Shown: one piece after another, positions 8,630 to 17,132 of the stretch
How positions within the stretch are numbered: position 1 is the stretch's first letter
Layout of the letters: the number at the start of each line of letters is the position of its first letter
From: Lentisphaerae bacterium GWF2_49_21
GTDB taxonomy: Bacteria > Verrucomicrobiota > Lentisphaeria > Victivallales > GWF2-50-93
Length of the DNA: 64,000 nucleotides
NCBI GenBank assembly: GCA_001804805.1
Contig: MHBH01000026.1
Coordinates: forward strand, 124,001-188,000
Reading direction: 5' to 3'
Program-made: the position numbers and the translations under genes
The notes under the pieces: model-generated
Told to the model about the DNA's origin: nothing
The model's input: only the letters and a program-made list of their open reading frames with translations
Databases searched by the model: none

Positions 8630-8977
8630 ATTTCCTTCTAGTTCATATTTCTCAGCAACAATCTCACACCATTCGTCTTCATTTGTTGAGACAACATAGT
8701 GGTGAAGCGTTTCTTGTGTCGAGGCTGTAGAGTCTTCTCTTAGTTTTTTTATTACTTCAGAATCTGTAATTTCTAGGACCGTGGCTTCTGGCAACCCTTT
8801 ATACCCGTTTGCCAGTTGATGGAGGAAAAGATACACAGTATGGAATTTAAAAACAATATTTCGGTTTCTCCAATCAACAAATGAAAGTATTACCGATTGG
8901 TTGTCATTTGAATGGTAACAGAACCCTCCCTCAGGATCATTCAAGTCAATATTTTGTTCAATTTTCTTATAGTTCAT
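8624..8977 (-). CDS. Integron-cassette protein, unknown function (117 aa)
   Basis: A small soluble protein (MNYKKIEQNIDLNDPEG...EKYELEGNA) that I do not recognise. It is acidic, with aromatic-rich beta-like segments (VILSFVDWRNRNIVFKFHTVYLFLHQL), and has no signal or membrane segment. It is markedly A/T-rich compared with its neighbours. Its stop codon overlaps the attC site and its ATG lies 6 bases after a GTTAGGC core at 8984-8990, so the whole gene is one cassette. The AGG of that core may serve as its ribosome-binding site. Confidence 0.75.
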   Translation of the reverse strand: MNYKKIEQNIDLNDPEGGFCYHSNDNQSVILSFVDWRNRNIVFKFHTVYLFLHQLANGYKGLPEATVLEITDSEVIKKLREDSTASTQETLHHYVVSTNEDEWCEIVAEKYELEGNA

Positions 8978-8983
8978 AATCTT

Positions 8984-9044
8984 GCCTAACTTCTTATTAT
9001 GCTGTTCCCCATAAGCAGGGTATCGAAATTACAATTTTGTAGGC
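8984..9044 (-). mobile_element. Possible degraded attC or attI site
   Basis: On the minus strand a GTTAGGC core (8984-8990) precedes the 117-aa gene. A degenerate GCCTACA box lies 54 bases upstream (9038-9044). Inner symmetry is poor (CTTATG/CATAA). It could be a worn attC or the attI end of a lost integron. Confidence 0.35.
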
Positions 9045-9143
9045 CTCTCCCCGGATTTAGCCTCAAGCCTGTCATCCTATGTATATAAGACTTAGGGTGA
9101 AACAGCCTATGCAGTGTAAAATAGACCACAACAGGCCATGAGT

Positions 9144-9353
9144 TCAACGATCTTTGTGGTTTTTTGATTTGCGATAGTATTTCTCTACGACCTTCTTTTT
9201 CTCAGGATCCCAGACGACGAGGGGTCTGCCTGTGCGGCGGCATTCCTCCTTGAGCTTGTTTACGGCGTCAGTAAGCGCCTTTAGGGCATATTTCCCGGGA
9301 TCTGAATAATCAATGGGTTCTTCAACAGGCAATGATTTGGTTATTTTTCTCAT
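9144..9353 (-). CDS. Small antitoxin-like hypothetical protein (69 aa)
   Basis: Charged 69-residue protein with the pattern 'ALKALTDAVNKLKEECRRTGRPLVVWDPEKKKVVEKYY'. This resembles a widespread class of small, solitary or toxin-linked proteins with 'A...H/ECRRTGRPLxVW...KVV'. There is no partner toxin beside it. No strong SD is seen; an A/T-rich TATATTATG sequence precedes the start. It lies just beyond the cassette segment and may belong to the same acquired patch. The functional assignment is tentative. Confidence 0.55.
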   Translation of the reverse strand: MRKITKSLPVEEPIDYSDPGKYALKALTDAVNKLKEECRRTGRPLVVWDPEKKKVVEKYYRKSKNHKDR

Positions 9354-9480
9354 AATATAGCTAAATATAAAACATTTTTTGAAGAATTAAAGTTGCTGCC
9401 GGATTCTTCTTCTATATTCCTCTATAATTTACTTTTGCTTGGAATATGCTAGTTTTATAGGTTTCAACAAGAGAGGTCAA

Positions 9481-10842
9481 ATGGAGAAAAATAGCAAATT
9501 TAAAAGAAAGAAGCTGCTGATACTTTTCACGGCAGTTCTTGTTTTCGTAGTAGCCTACGTTGCCTATTTCCTGGTTCTCGAATACAAGATTCACTCCAAG
9601 GCGCGCGAGATCCGCAATACCGGTTATCCGTCTAATCCGGAGGAACTGGATAAATGGTATCTTGAACCTCCATCCGGACAGAATGCCGCCGAATTTTATC
9701 TTGAAGCCTTTAAGAATTTTGTCAGCAAACCGGAAAATGTCGATGAAAAAATCCTGATAATATGTGGTTCAGGGGAAATCCCGGCTATTGGCGGAATAAT
9801 TCCAGCGGATGTATTGGAAAACGCTAAAAAATATCTTTTGGCAAACAGGAAAGCAATAGATCTTCTCCATAAGGCTACTGCATTGAAAACATGCAGGTTT
9901 CCGGTAGAACTGAAGGATGCTGAACGCAAACTTACCTACCATTCGAATCTCCGACAGGCGGCGAAGCTTCTCTACTTGGATGCGCTGGTGTCAGCCGAAC
10001 AAGGGGACAATGCAAAGGCATTTGAATCCGCAATGGACTCCTGCAGGCTTGCCTCGTCTCTTGAAAATGAGCCTCTGCCTGATGCCTTCATGGTTCAGAT
10101 GGCATTGGAGCATATCGCCTTGGACAACGTTGAAAGACTGCTTGTGAAAGGATGCTTTGATGAAAAACAGCTCAAGCTGATTGGTCAGGAAATATCACGG
10201 TTCGAGGAAATGAAATCGCTTGAACGGGCATATGCGGGAGAGAGAAGCCTTGTGCTCTCGGAATATTATCTCGAGGAATTCATGGAATATGCAGTCTATG
10301 ATTTTCCAGGATTTGTGAGGAAGAGCCATTTCCTGAAGCAAATTGTCTTTTTCCTTTTTGATGCCTCCCTCCTGAGGATGAACAATAATCTGTCATGCAT
10401 CGGCTTCCTATCCGAACTGGTTGAGCTTTCAAAGGGAAAACCTGAGGATGTCAATGAGAAGATGAACAAGATTGATGAGAGGATAATGAATCTTCCTGGA
10501 TACCTCTTTGCCGTAAAGATTTATATGCCTCACCTGTGTTCGATAACAGACAAGAAAATTCTTCTGGTTTCACGGGCGAGAGCTGTACGAACCGCTGTCG
10601 CAGTGGAATCTTATCGGATGAAAAACGGAAAAATCCCTGAGGATCTTGCCCTTCTCGCCCCAGGATATCTTGATTCGATTCCAGTAGATCCCGTCAATGG
10701 CAGACAGGTCCGTTACAAGAAGGATGACAAGGGATTTGTAGTCTATAGTACCGGAGCCGACGGTCAGGACAACAACGGCAATACCGGCTCAAACAGGGGA
10801 TTTTCTCAGGGAGAGGATTTTTCCGTTAGGATCGCCAGATGA
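9481..10842 (+). CDS. Membrane-anchored protein with prepilin-like C-terminal tail, unknown function
   Basis: 453 residues from the ATG at 9481 (MEKNSKFKRKK), chosen because GAGAGG lies 5 bases upstream; an earlier in-frame ATG at 9439 has no SD. A single N-terminal membrane segment (about residues 10-32) is followed by a long helical extracytoplasmic domain. The C-terminus reads 'VESYRMKNGKIPEDLALLAPGYLDSIPVDPVNGRQVRY...YSTGADGQDNNG', the ending seen in type II secretion pseudopilin-like and related proteins of Planctomycetes and Lentisphaerae. The function is unknown. Confidence 0.7.
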   Translation: MEKNSKFKRKKLLILFTAVLVFVVAYVAYFLVLEYKIHSKAREIRNTGYPSNPEELDKWYLEPPSGQNAAEFYLEAFKNFVSKPENVDEKILIICGSGEIPAIGGIIPADVLENAKKYLLANRKAIDLLHKATALKTCRFPVELKDAERKLTYHSNLRQAAKLLYLDALVSAEQGDNAKAFESAMDSCRLASSLENEPLPDAFMVQMALEHIALDNVERLLVKGCFDEKQLKLIGQEISRFEEMKSLERAYAGERSLVLSEYYLEEFMEYAVYDFPGFVRKSHFLKQIVFFLFDASLLRMNNNLSCIGFLSELVELSKGKPEDVNEKMNKIDERIMNLPGYLFAVKIYMPHLCSITDKKILLVSRARAVRTAVAVESYRMKNGKIPEDLALLAPGYLDSIPVDPVNGRQVRYKKDDKGFVVYSTGADGQDNNGNTGSNRGFSQGEDFSVRIAR

Positions 10843-11050
10843 TTTGAAGGGGGATTAGGGCAATATCTGTAAAATTAACATTCAGAGTATTGTTTCTACA
10901 GTTTTAAGTTAAAGTATCACCAGTAAACTTGGTCAGCCTCGGAAGCCTGATAAAAGCAAAAGACAAAATCCTTTGCAACATCCTTTCGGGCATTGACTTT
11001 CCCCGAAAAACTTTTAACTTTATAGGTTACATATAAAGTTATTGGAAAAT

Positions 11051-12025
11051 ATGGAACCTGTAAAAAACGGCATCAATACGTCCTCTGTAGAGTCCCTTGC
11101 CCAGCACGGGATCGGGAGGGTTTCTGTCGCCATAGGGGTCTTTGACGGCGTTCATCTGGGGCACCAGCAGCTTCTGAAGGAGCTTTTGAAGATCGCAAAG
11201 GAGACGGATTCAACTCCGGCCGCCCTTACATTTTATCCGCATCCACGGCAGATTTTGAATCCCAGCGAGCCACCGCTCCTGATTTTTTCCCAGGAAAAGA
11301 AGATCCAGCTGATAAATTCATTTGGGATCAGTACTGTCATAACGTTCCCTTTTACTGCGGAGTTCGCAAAAGACGACGCTGAGACCTTCCTGCAGGACTG
11401 CCTGTATTCCCCGGATGTGAAGCTCTGCGGGATATGCGTGGGGAAGAAATGGCGTTTCGGTGCTGGAGGGAAGGGGAACATACATACGCTCGACAAGTTT
11501 GCTAAAAAGATGGGAATCAGATTTTCCGCAGTCGAGGAGCTTATGATGGAAGGGAATCCTGTCAGCAGTTCCGCAATAAGGAGGGCTGTCACCGGTGGTC
11601 TTCTCGAGAAGGCGAACCAAATGCTCGGGCGTCCATACACGCTGACAGGAAAAGTCGAACACGGTGAGAACATTGCCACGAAGGTACTGGACTGTCCGAC
11701 AGCGAATCTTTCAGTTACGCATGGTATAATTCCTCCCAAGGGGGTATATGCAGGATTTGCAGTCCATGAAGGGAATAGATATCCTGCGGCCATTTCAATA
11801 GGTACGGCGCCGACGTTCAGGCACAAGGATCCTGCGCATCTGCTAATCGAAGCCCATTTGATGGACGGATTCGGGGAAATGATATATGGTAAGCCCCTTG
11901 AAATAGAATTTGTCAAGTATATAAGGCCGGAACTCTGTTTTTCATCGGTTGAAACGCTGAAGGAACAGATTAGGAATGACATAGACAAGATCAGGGAAAT
12001 ATTGAAAAAGGAAAAGAAAAGATGA
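11051..12025 (+). CDS. ribF: Bifunctional riboflavin kinase / FAD synthetase
   Basis: About 324 residues. The N-terminal nucleotidyltransferase domain has the GVFDGVHLGHQQLL motif and PHPRQIL. The C-terminal riboflavin kinase domain has GRPYTLTGKVEHG, the CPTANL metal/ATP motif, GVYAGFA and AISIGTAPTF. It makes FMN and FAD from riboflavin. I prefer the ATG at 11051 over a TTG 9 bases earlier; GGA lies just upstream. It contains a near-copy of the 13-bp palindrome at 11356. Its TGA overlaps the ATG of the next gene (ATGA), giving a ribF-regulator-membrane protein-coaX-trpF series. Confidence 0.92.
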   Translation: MEPVKNGINTSSVESLAQHGIGRVSVAIGVFDGVHLGHQQLLKELLKIAKETDSTPAALTFYPHPRQILNPSEPPLLIFSQEKKIQLINSFGISTVITFPFTAEFAKDDAETFLQDCLYSPDVKLCGICVGKKWRFGAGGKGNIHTLDKFAKKMGIRFSAVEELMMEGNPVSSSAIRRAVTGGLLEKANQMLGRPYTLTGKVEHGENIATKVLDCPTANLSVTHGIIPPKGVYAGFAVHEGNRYPAAISIGTAPTFRHKDPAHLLIEAHLMDGFGEMIYGKPLEIEFVKYIRPELCFSSVETLKEQIRNDIDKIREILKKEKKR

Positions 12026-12918
12026 GCGACACAAAAAAGTATACGGTGATTGAACTCGCCGAAGTCCTGAATGTACCCAGGACGACAGTGACGGACTGGC
12101 TTGTGAGGTATTCCCCGTATATCGATTATAAGATCCAGGGTAAAAGGAAGGTCTACACGGATATGTCAGTAGGCGTCCTGAAGGAGATTTCCGAGCTCAG
12201 GAACAAGGGGCTTTCCTCCTATGACATCGAGGAGGAGCTTTCCAAGCGCCATCCGGTGCATGGGGAGGTTGCCGACAGGAACCAGCCGATGGAGGAGGGG
12301 CTTGAACCGGAGGAATCCGATTCCACAAGCCTGGTTCTCAGGAAATCCATGACGGAAATGGGCGAAACCATCAAGAACACGCTTATTGAGGTGAACCGCA
12401 GGATGGAGGAGCTCGAGAAGATGAACGAGGCAAATGCCTCAAAGGCCAACATATGGTTCGCAGTCGTTGTGATCCTTATGTTCGCCCTGATATCCGTCGG
12501 CGCTTTCTTTTATCTGAAGATTGAAACCTCCTATACGGCCAACCAGACGCTCCTCCTTGAGAACAGGGCATATCTCACCGAGCTCAAGAAGGCCCAGGAG
12601 CAGATGGACGAGAACAGGAATGTCATACAGAAGAAGGAAACTGAGATCCTGAAGCTTGAGTCAGGTCTTGAAAAACAGGCCAAGGAAATGAAGGACAGCG
12701 AGGCCGCCAGGACGGCTGAAATGACCGAGCAGAAAAACAAATGGGCGGAGGAGAAGCTGAAACTGCTCAAGGATCTTGACAACGCCAAACAGGACAAGGA
12801 GAAATTGTCCCAGGTCCAGGAAGCCGTCAAAAAACAGGAAGAAGCTCAAAATGAGCAGATAAAGAAGATTGAGGAGAAGCCGGCCTTGCCTGTGGAAATC
12901 AAAGAGGAGCCCAAGTGA
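12022..12918 (+). CDS. Membrane-tethered MerR-type HTH protein with C-terminal coiled coil
   Basis: 298 residues in three parts. Residues ~5-75 form a MerR-like winged HTH (YTVIELAEVLNVPRTTVTDWLVRY...VYTDMSVGVLKEISELRNKGLSSYDIEEEL). Residues ~143-168 are one hydrophobic membrane segment (IWFAVVVILMFALISVGAFFYL). Residues ~185-290 are a long charged coiled coil rich in Lys, Glu and Gln. The DNA-binding part would face the cytoplasm and the coiled coil the periplasm. It overlaps ribF by 4 bases and the following small membrane-protein gene by 4 bases (GTGA), so all three are translationally coupled. The regulatory target is unknown. Confidence 0.75.
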   Translation: MSDTKKYTVIELAEVLNVPRTTVTDWLVRYSPYIDYKIQGKRKVYTDMSVGVLKEISELRNKGLSSYDIEEELSKRHPVHGEVADRNQPMEEGLEPEESDSTSLVLRKSMTEMGETIKNTLIEVNRRMEELEKMNEANASKANIWFAVVVILMFALISVGAFFYLKIETSYTANQTLLLENRAYLTELKKAQEQMDENRNVIQKKETEILKLESGLEKQAKEMKDSEAARTAEMTEQKNKWAEEKLKLLKDLDNAKQDKEKLSQVQEAVKKQEEAQNEQIKKIEEKPALPVEIKEEPK

Positions 12919-13181
12919 TTTTAGATCCAAAAACTATTTTCGAGGCTCTGATGCTTTTATGTTTCGGGGCCGCCTGGCCCTTTTCGATATACAGGCTGTG
13001 GAAGACGAAGGTGTCCAAGGGCAAAAGCATGTATTTCCTAGGCATATTGCTTATAGGCTATATTTCCGGCATCATGCACAAGGTCACCAACTGCCAGGAC
13101 TATGTAATATATCTTTATATAATGAACGCAGTGCTGGTCTCCATCGACATGGCTCTGACGCTTAAATATCGGAACAACTGA
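12915..13181 (+). CDS. Small PQ-loop/SWEET-like membrane protein
   Basis: 88 residues starting at a GTG that overlaps the previous stop, with GAGGAG upstream. Three hydrophobic segments are visible (about 8-27, 36-53 and 62-82). The first contains the 'FGAAWPFSIYRLWKTKVSKGKSMYF' pattern, resembling a half-SWEET/PQ-loop repeat with its conserved Pro. Such small proteins are frequent in Lentisphaerae and related genomes, but no substrate is known. It is followed by a perfect 12-2-12 palindrome. Confidence 0.6.
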   Translation: MILDPKTIFEALMLLCFGAAWPFSIYRLWKTKVSKGKSMYFLGILLIGYISGIMHKVTNCQDYVIYLYIMNAVLVSIDMALTLKYRNN

Positions 13182-13206
13182 TTTATTTTGCGGACGCAAA
13201 ATAAAT
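13181..13206 (+). promoter_or_regulatory. Perfect 12-2-12 palindrome before coaX
   Basis: ATTTATTTTGCG and CGCAAAATAAAT are exact complements separated by GA, placed between the previous stop and the coaX start. The stem is A/T-rich with no U-tract. It could be a weak terminator or an mRNA processing hairpin. Confidence 0.45.
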
Positions 13207-13224
13207 AATGAATTGAAGAAACTC

Positions 13225-13938
13225 ATGAAGCTCCTGATCATAAACATAGGTAATACCAGGGTCCAATACGGGATCTTCTCCAGGGGTAAAGTCCAGGACA
13301 TCAGATATTTCCCGACAAAGGAACTTCTTTCCAGGAAAAAATTGCCCTTCTTGCAGAATCCGGAATTGCCTGTCATCGCCTCGACGGTGGTCCCTGAGGC
13401 AAGGAAGATACTTAAAAGGAAAAATATCAAGTGGATCAGCAGGAAATCTGAGCTTCCTGTCAGCTTGAAGAGGGTCGATTCATCGACTCTCGGCGCCGAC
13501 AGGATTGCAAATGCCGCCGCGGCTGCGAAGTTCGCAAGTCTTCCGGCGATAATCGTTGATTGCGGAACTGCCATCACGGTCGACGCAGTCAACGCCAGGA
13601 AAGAGTTCATAGGAGGTGCCATACTGCCCGGGAGGACGCTTCTGAGGAGGGCTCTCAATGCCTATACCTCACAGCTCCCATTGGTATCGGTTTCCCAGGC
13701 AAAACCCAAGGCTCTGGGGAAAAACACCATATCGGCGATTTTAAGTGGAACGGATCTTGCTGTGATCGGAGCTGTAAGGGAGATAATCAGTGGAATAATT
13801 AAAGAGGCGGGTTTTAAGAAGTGCTGCATTCTAGCTGTCGGTGGAGATGCCGAATATTTTGTCAGGAACATTCCCGGCATGAAGTTCGGCGGCAGGGATT
13901 TCACCCTGCGCGGTATAGCCGCCTGCTTTGATACTTGA
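13225..13938 (+). CDS. coaX: Type III pantothenate kinase
   Basis: About 237 residues from the ATG at 13225 (MKLLIINIGNT); a TTG 12 bases earlier is less likely. Type III PanK landmarks are present: phosphate-1 loop NIGNTR, GADRIANAAAA, DCGTAITVD and GGAILPG. It phosphorylates pantothenate in the first step of CoA synthesis. With coaD at 29.3 kb, two CoA-pathway genes are in this window. A perfect TGCGAAGTTCGCA lies at 13524-13536 (encoding Ala-Lys-Phe-Ala). Confidence 0.93.
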   Translation: MKLLIINIGNTRVQYGIFSRGKVQDIRYFPTKELLSRKKLPFLQNPELPVIASTVVPEARKILKRKNIKWISRKSELPVSLKRVDSSTLGADRIANAAAAAKFASLPAIIVDCGTAITVDAVNARKEFIGGAILPGRTLLRRALNAYTSQLPLVSVSQAKPKALGKNTISAILSGTDLAVIGAVREIISGIIKEAGFKKCCILAVGGDAEYFVRNIPGMKFGGRDFTLRGIAACFDT

Positions 13939-13954
13939 CCTTTGGAGGTGTTAA

Positions 13955-14623
13955 ATGAGAGTCAAAATCTGCGGAATAAAGACTGAAACGGATGTCTTTG
14001 CGGTAATCAAGTCAGGTGCGGATGCGGCCGGGCTGCTTGTCGGCCAGGTTCATGCCTCAAGTGATTTCATATTACCCAGCACTGCGGCAAGGCTTGCAGA
14101 ACTCCTCACCCCCTATATCACGCCGGTGATAGTCACGCACCTCGCCGATGCCGATTCAATCATAGATATCGTGAAAAAGACCGATATTGTCACCCTTCAG
14201 CTCCATGGGGGGAGTTCTCTTGAGGAAGTGAAGAAAATCTGCGATGCGCTTCCGAAGAATGGGAAAATAATATATGCAATCCATGTCGTCGAAGGCAAGA
14301 TACCGCCGCTTGAGGAGTTTTATCCATTCATTGATGCAGTGCTTCTCGACAGCTACAACAAGACGACCGGGCAGGTCGGAGGGACGGGACAGGTCCACGA
14401 CTGGGCGCTCAGCGCGGAGATAGTGAGGAATTCACAGCTGCCTGTAATACTTGCCGGGGGACTCAATCCGGAAAATGTGGCTGAAGCTGTCAGGATCGTA
14501 AAGCCTTACGGTGTTGATGCCAACAGCGGCCTGAAAAATCCGGATGGCACCCGCAATACCAAGCTTTGTCTGAACTTCACGTTGAATGCCAGAAAAGCAT
14601 GGATGGAGATGATTTCCTTTTAA
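13955..14623 (+). CDS. trpF: Phosphoribosylanthranilate isomerase-like protein
   Basis: 222-residue TIM-barrel protein starting MRVKICGIKT, the PRAI signature with its catalytic Cys. It continues with LQLHGG, a VLLDSYNKTTGQVGGTGQVHDW segment corresponding to the D-x-...-GGTGxxFDW motif, ILAGGLNPENV and VDANSGLK. It isomerises phosphoribosylanthranilate in tryptophan synthesis, although no other trp gene is nearby. A GGAGG SD precedes the ATG. The last residues and the stop codon form the left arm of a 20-bp hairpin (14609-14654). Confidence 0.85.
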   Translation: MRVKICGIKTETDVFAVIKSGADAAGLLVGQVHASSDFILPSTAARLAELLTPYITPVIVTHLADADSIIDIVKKTDIVTLQLHGGSSLEEVKKICDALPKNGKIIYAIHVVEGKIPPLEEFYPFIDAVLLDSYNKTTGQVGGTGQVHDWALSAEIVRNSQLPVILAGGLNPENVAEAVRIVKPYGVDANSGLKNPDGTRNTKLCLNFTLNARKAWMEMISF

Positions 14624-14654
14624 GGCACTTGGCCGTGCCCTAAAAGGAAATCAT
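14609..14654 (+). terminator. Long hairpin including the trpF stop codon
   Basis: ATGATTTCCTTTTAAGGCAC pairs with GTGCCCTAAAAGGAAATCAT (19 of 20 bases) around the loop TTGGCC. The left arm contains the final codons and TAA of trpF. There is no long U-tract. Confidence 0.5.
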
Positions 14655-14669
14655 ATTTAGCGTGTCTTC

Positions 14670-15443
14670 ATGAAGAAAACAATTCAATACTTCCGGAAGA
14701 ATCCAGGAAGGATCATTTTTTACTCCTTGCTTCTTCTCATGGTTGCGGACGCTTTTCTTGTTGAGCCAAAGTTTTTGAAGATTAAAACTGTCTCGCTAAG
14801 TCCAAAGGCCAGCTGCAGGATAGCCCTGTTCTCGGACATCCACTACAAAGGCGATAAGAAATATCTACAGGAGGTCATTGACAGCATCAACAGGCTTTCT
14901 CCCGACATCGTCTGTTTCTGCGGAGACATCGTCGAAGATAAGAAATATCTTGAGGAGGCGTTGGGCTTTATTCGCCTGATCAGGCATCCGGTATATGGAG
15001 TGCCAGGCAACCATGAATACTGGAGCGGGGCGTCAATCACGGAAATCACTGAGGCCTTCAAGTCCACAGGAGGAGATTTTCTTGTAGACAGATCAGTTTT
15101 CAACAAGGAGAAGAACATTCTTGTCACTGGTTATGTCAATGCATTGCCAGCCAGCATTGAGGCAAGTTCAAATGCGAAGAAATTACTTCTTATGCATTAT
15201 CCAATGTCGGCAGAAGATGTTAAAAATGAAAAATTTGATCTTATCATGGCAGGGCATTCGCATGGAGGACAGATCAGGATGCCGTTCTATGGCGCACTTC
15301 ATGTGCCGTACAAGGTGGGGAAATATGAGTCGGGACTGTATGAATTCGGCGGCATCCTGCTGTATGTGAATCCGGGAGTAGGGACATTTTTTATTCCTGT
15401 CCGGTTTTTCTGCAGACCGGAGATTACGATGATTGAGCTGTAG
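14670..15443 (+). CDS. Membrane-anchored metallophosphoesterase
   Basis: 257 residues. One N-terminal membrane anchor (about residues 12-30) is followed by a calcineurin-like phosphoesterase with all metal blocks: FSDIHYKG, CGDIVED, GNHEYW and the C-terminal MAGHSHGGQIRMP. It resembles the YkuE/YaeI group, for which UDP-diacylglucosamine hydrolase or lipid-linked phosphoesterase activity is known; the substrate here is not determined. Convergent with the downstream sensor gene. Confidence 0.85.
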   Translation: MKKTIQYFRKNPGRIIFYSLLLLMVADAFLVEPKFLKIKTVSLSPKASCRIALFSDIHYKGDKKYLQEVIDSINRLSPDIVCFCGDIVEDKKYLEEALGFIRLIRHPVYGVPGNHEYWSGASITEITEAFKSTGGDFLVDRSVFNKEKNILVTGYVNALPASIEASSNAKKLLLMHYPMSAEDVKNEKFDLIMAGHSHGGQIRMPFYGALHVPYKVGKYESGLYEFGGILLYVNPGVGTFFIPVRFFCRPEITMIEL

Positions 15444-15472
15444 AACAATTCTGGATTATCAAAGGACTTATG

Positions 15473-17131
15473 TTAATTCTCCGGTGGTGACTTTTGGCTT
15501 TCCATCGATCTCGCAAGTTCAGGATAAAGCGACTTCATGCAGTCCGGACAGATGCCATGAGAGAATTTCGTGTCAGTATGCTTCATAAAATAGCTTTCAA
15601 GGATGGCCCAATATCCCTTGTCGTCGCGTATCTTCTTGCATTTGGCGCAGATTGGCAGAAGGCCGCTTAGTACTTTGACTTCTGAGAGGGCCTTCTGGAG
15701 ATCCTTTATAAGCCGTTCCCTTTCAGCCTCGGCCTCCTTGCGTTCCACATATTTCCATACTGAGTCCATTAGCAGGGAGAGCTGGCGGATGTCGGACTGG
15801 TCATAGTCAGTTTCCTTATTGGCCACTGCTGCTACTGCAACGATCTTATCCTCCACATAAACTGGGACTGTAAGATATTTGAATAGTTTTGCGTGTCCTT
15901 CCGGATATCCCTTTTTGAGAGGATGGGGAGAAAGGAAATCGTTCATGAGGATTGGTTTCCTCTGGCGGACGGCCTCGCCCCATATTCCAGTCTTTTCAAG
16001 CTGATAGACGGTCTGTGGATTGGTGATAGTGCATTCCTTCATCACGTCTTTTGACCAGGAGTTGAGGATGAATTCCTTTTTCTCCTCGTTGTAAAGGTAG
16101 ATATATCCAATTTTGCTTTTGGTGAGGGAGATAGCCTCTTCGAGCGCGAAATCGAGAAGATCCTGTATTCCTGTGGCCTTGTAATGTGAAATCTTCAGCA
16201 GGCTTTCAAGCCTGGCTTCGGAGAGCTTCTTCTGTTCAATCTCCTTCTTCAACCGTATGTTTGCAATCATCAATGTTCCCAGTATAAATACGATTATCAC
16301 AGGAATGACGGCGAGAAGTATCATCTTGATGTCCACTCCACTATAGAAAGTGGTCCATTTGTTCCTTATCGAAGTATGCTCTTCCGGGCTGATTGTAAGG
16401 ATTGCCTTGTTAAGTATGGGGATGAACTCAGACCAGTCCTTCCGGACGGCTATGCCCCATTTGACTACGAAGGGAGTGTCTGCAGCTATTTTCAGATTGG
16501 ACAGATAAAGATGGTTTATGGCGTAGACCGCTGTCGCAAGATCCCCGATATAGGCGTCGACTTCTCCAACGGCGACGGCTTTGAGCCCCTGTTCCGTGTC
16601 TGTCTTAGGCCTAAGGACTATTTTCGGATGATTTTTAGCGAGCCATTCATGTATGACATAATCCTTGTTGACGGAAACGGTTTTCCCTTCCAGATCATTG
16701 ATATTTTTAATGTCGGATCTGCTTTTTCCTGTTATGATGACATTAGGCATCTCGACGATGGTCTCTGAGAAGTTGAGGAAGTCTTCTCTTTCAGGAGTTC
16801 TGGCAACAATTGGAATTACGTCAATATCCTTTGATCTGGCTTTTTCCAGGATTTCGCTCCAGGTCGGAACGAGTTCGGGCTTGAATGAAACACCAAGCTT
16901 CTTTTCAAGTATGCGGACATAATCCGCCCCCAGGCCGGAATAATTGCCCTTATCATCTATCATGCCCCTGAAATAGCTGGATGAATCCACTCCGAGACGC
17001 ATGGTCGGATGCTTTTTCAGCCATTCCTTCTCGGATGGTGATAGGGACTTGTCCATTTCAGGGGACTGCGCCAGCAACAGGCAGGCAAATGAAAAAATCA
17101 GCAGAATGGACATGATCCTTATTCTTTGCAT
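15473..17131 (-). CDS. Periplasmic-binding-domain / GAF sensor protein without kinase domain
   Basis: 552 residues: signal/anchor segment, a bacterial extracellular solute-binding family 3 domain (about 25-260; WLKKHPTMRLGVD... EGKTVSVNKDYV...), a membrane helix near 270-292 (MILLAVIPVIIVFILGTLMIAN), a GAF domain (about 320-460), a short coiled coil, and a C-terminal 'LLPICAKCKKIRDDKGYW...HGICPDCMKSLYP' Cys-rich motif. That motif is often found at the end of PAS/GAF signalling proteins. There is no histidine kinase, GGDEF or EAL domain. It starts directly after the HD-GYP gene, so it is probably the last gene of the pga operon and senses a small ligand to modulate it. Confidence 0.8.
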   Translation of the reverse strand: MQRIRIMSILLIFSFACLLLAQSPEMDKSLSPSEKEWLKKHPTMRLGVDSSSYFRGMIDDKGNYSGLGADYVRILEKKLGVSFKPELVPTWSEILEKARSKDIDVIPIVARTPEREDFLNFSETIVEMPNVIITGKSRSDIKNINDLEGKTVSVNKDYVIHEWLAKNHPKIVLRPKTDTEQGLKAVAVGEVDAYIGDLATAVYAINHLYLSNLKIAADTPFVVKWGIAVRKDWSEFIPILNKAILTISPEEHTSIRNKWTTFYSGVDIKMILLAVIPVIIVFILGTLMIANIRLKKEIEQKKLSEARLESLLKISHYKATGIQDLLDFALEEAISLTKSKIGYIYLYNEEKKEFILNSWSKDVMKECTITNPQTVYQLEKTGIWGEAVRQRKPILMNDFLSPHPLKKGYPEGHAKLFKYLTVPVYVEDKIVAVAAVANKETDYDQSDIRQLSLLMDSVWKYVERKEAEAERERLIKDLQKALSEVKVLSGLLPICAKCKKIRDDKGYWAILESYFMKHTDTKFSHGICPDCMKSLYPELARSMESQKSPPEN

Positions 17132-17132
17132 A

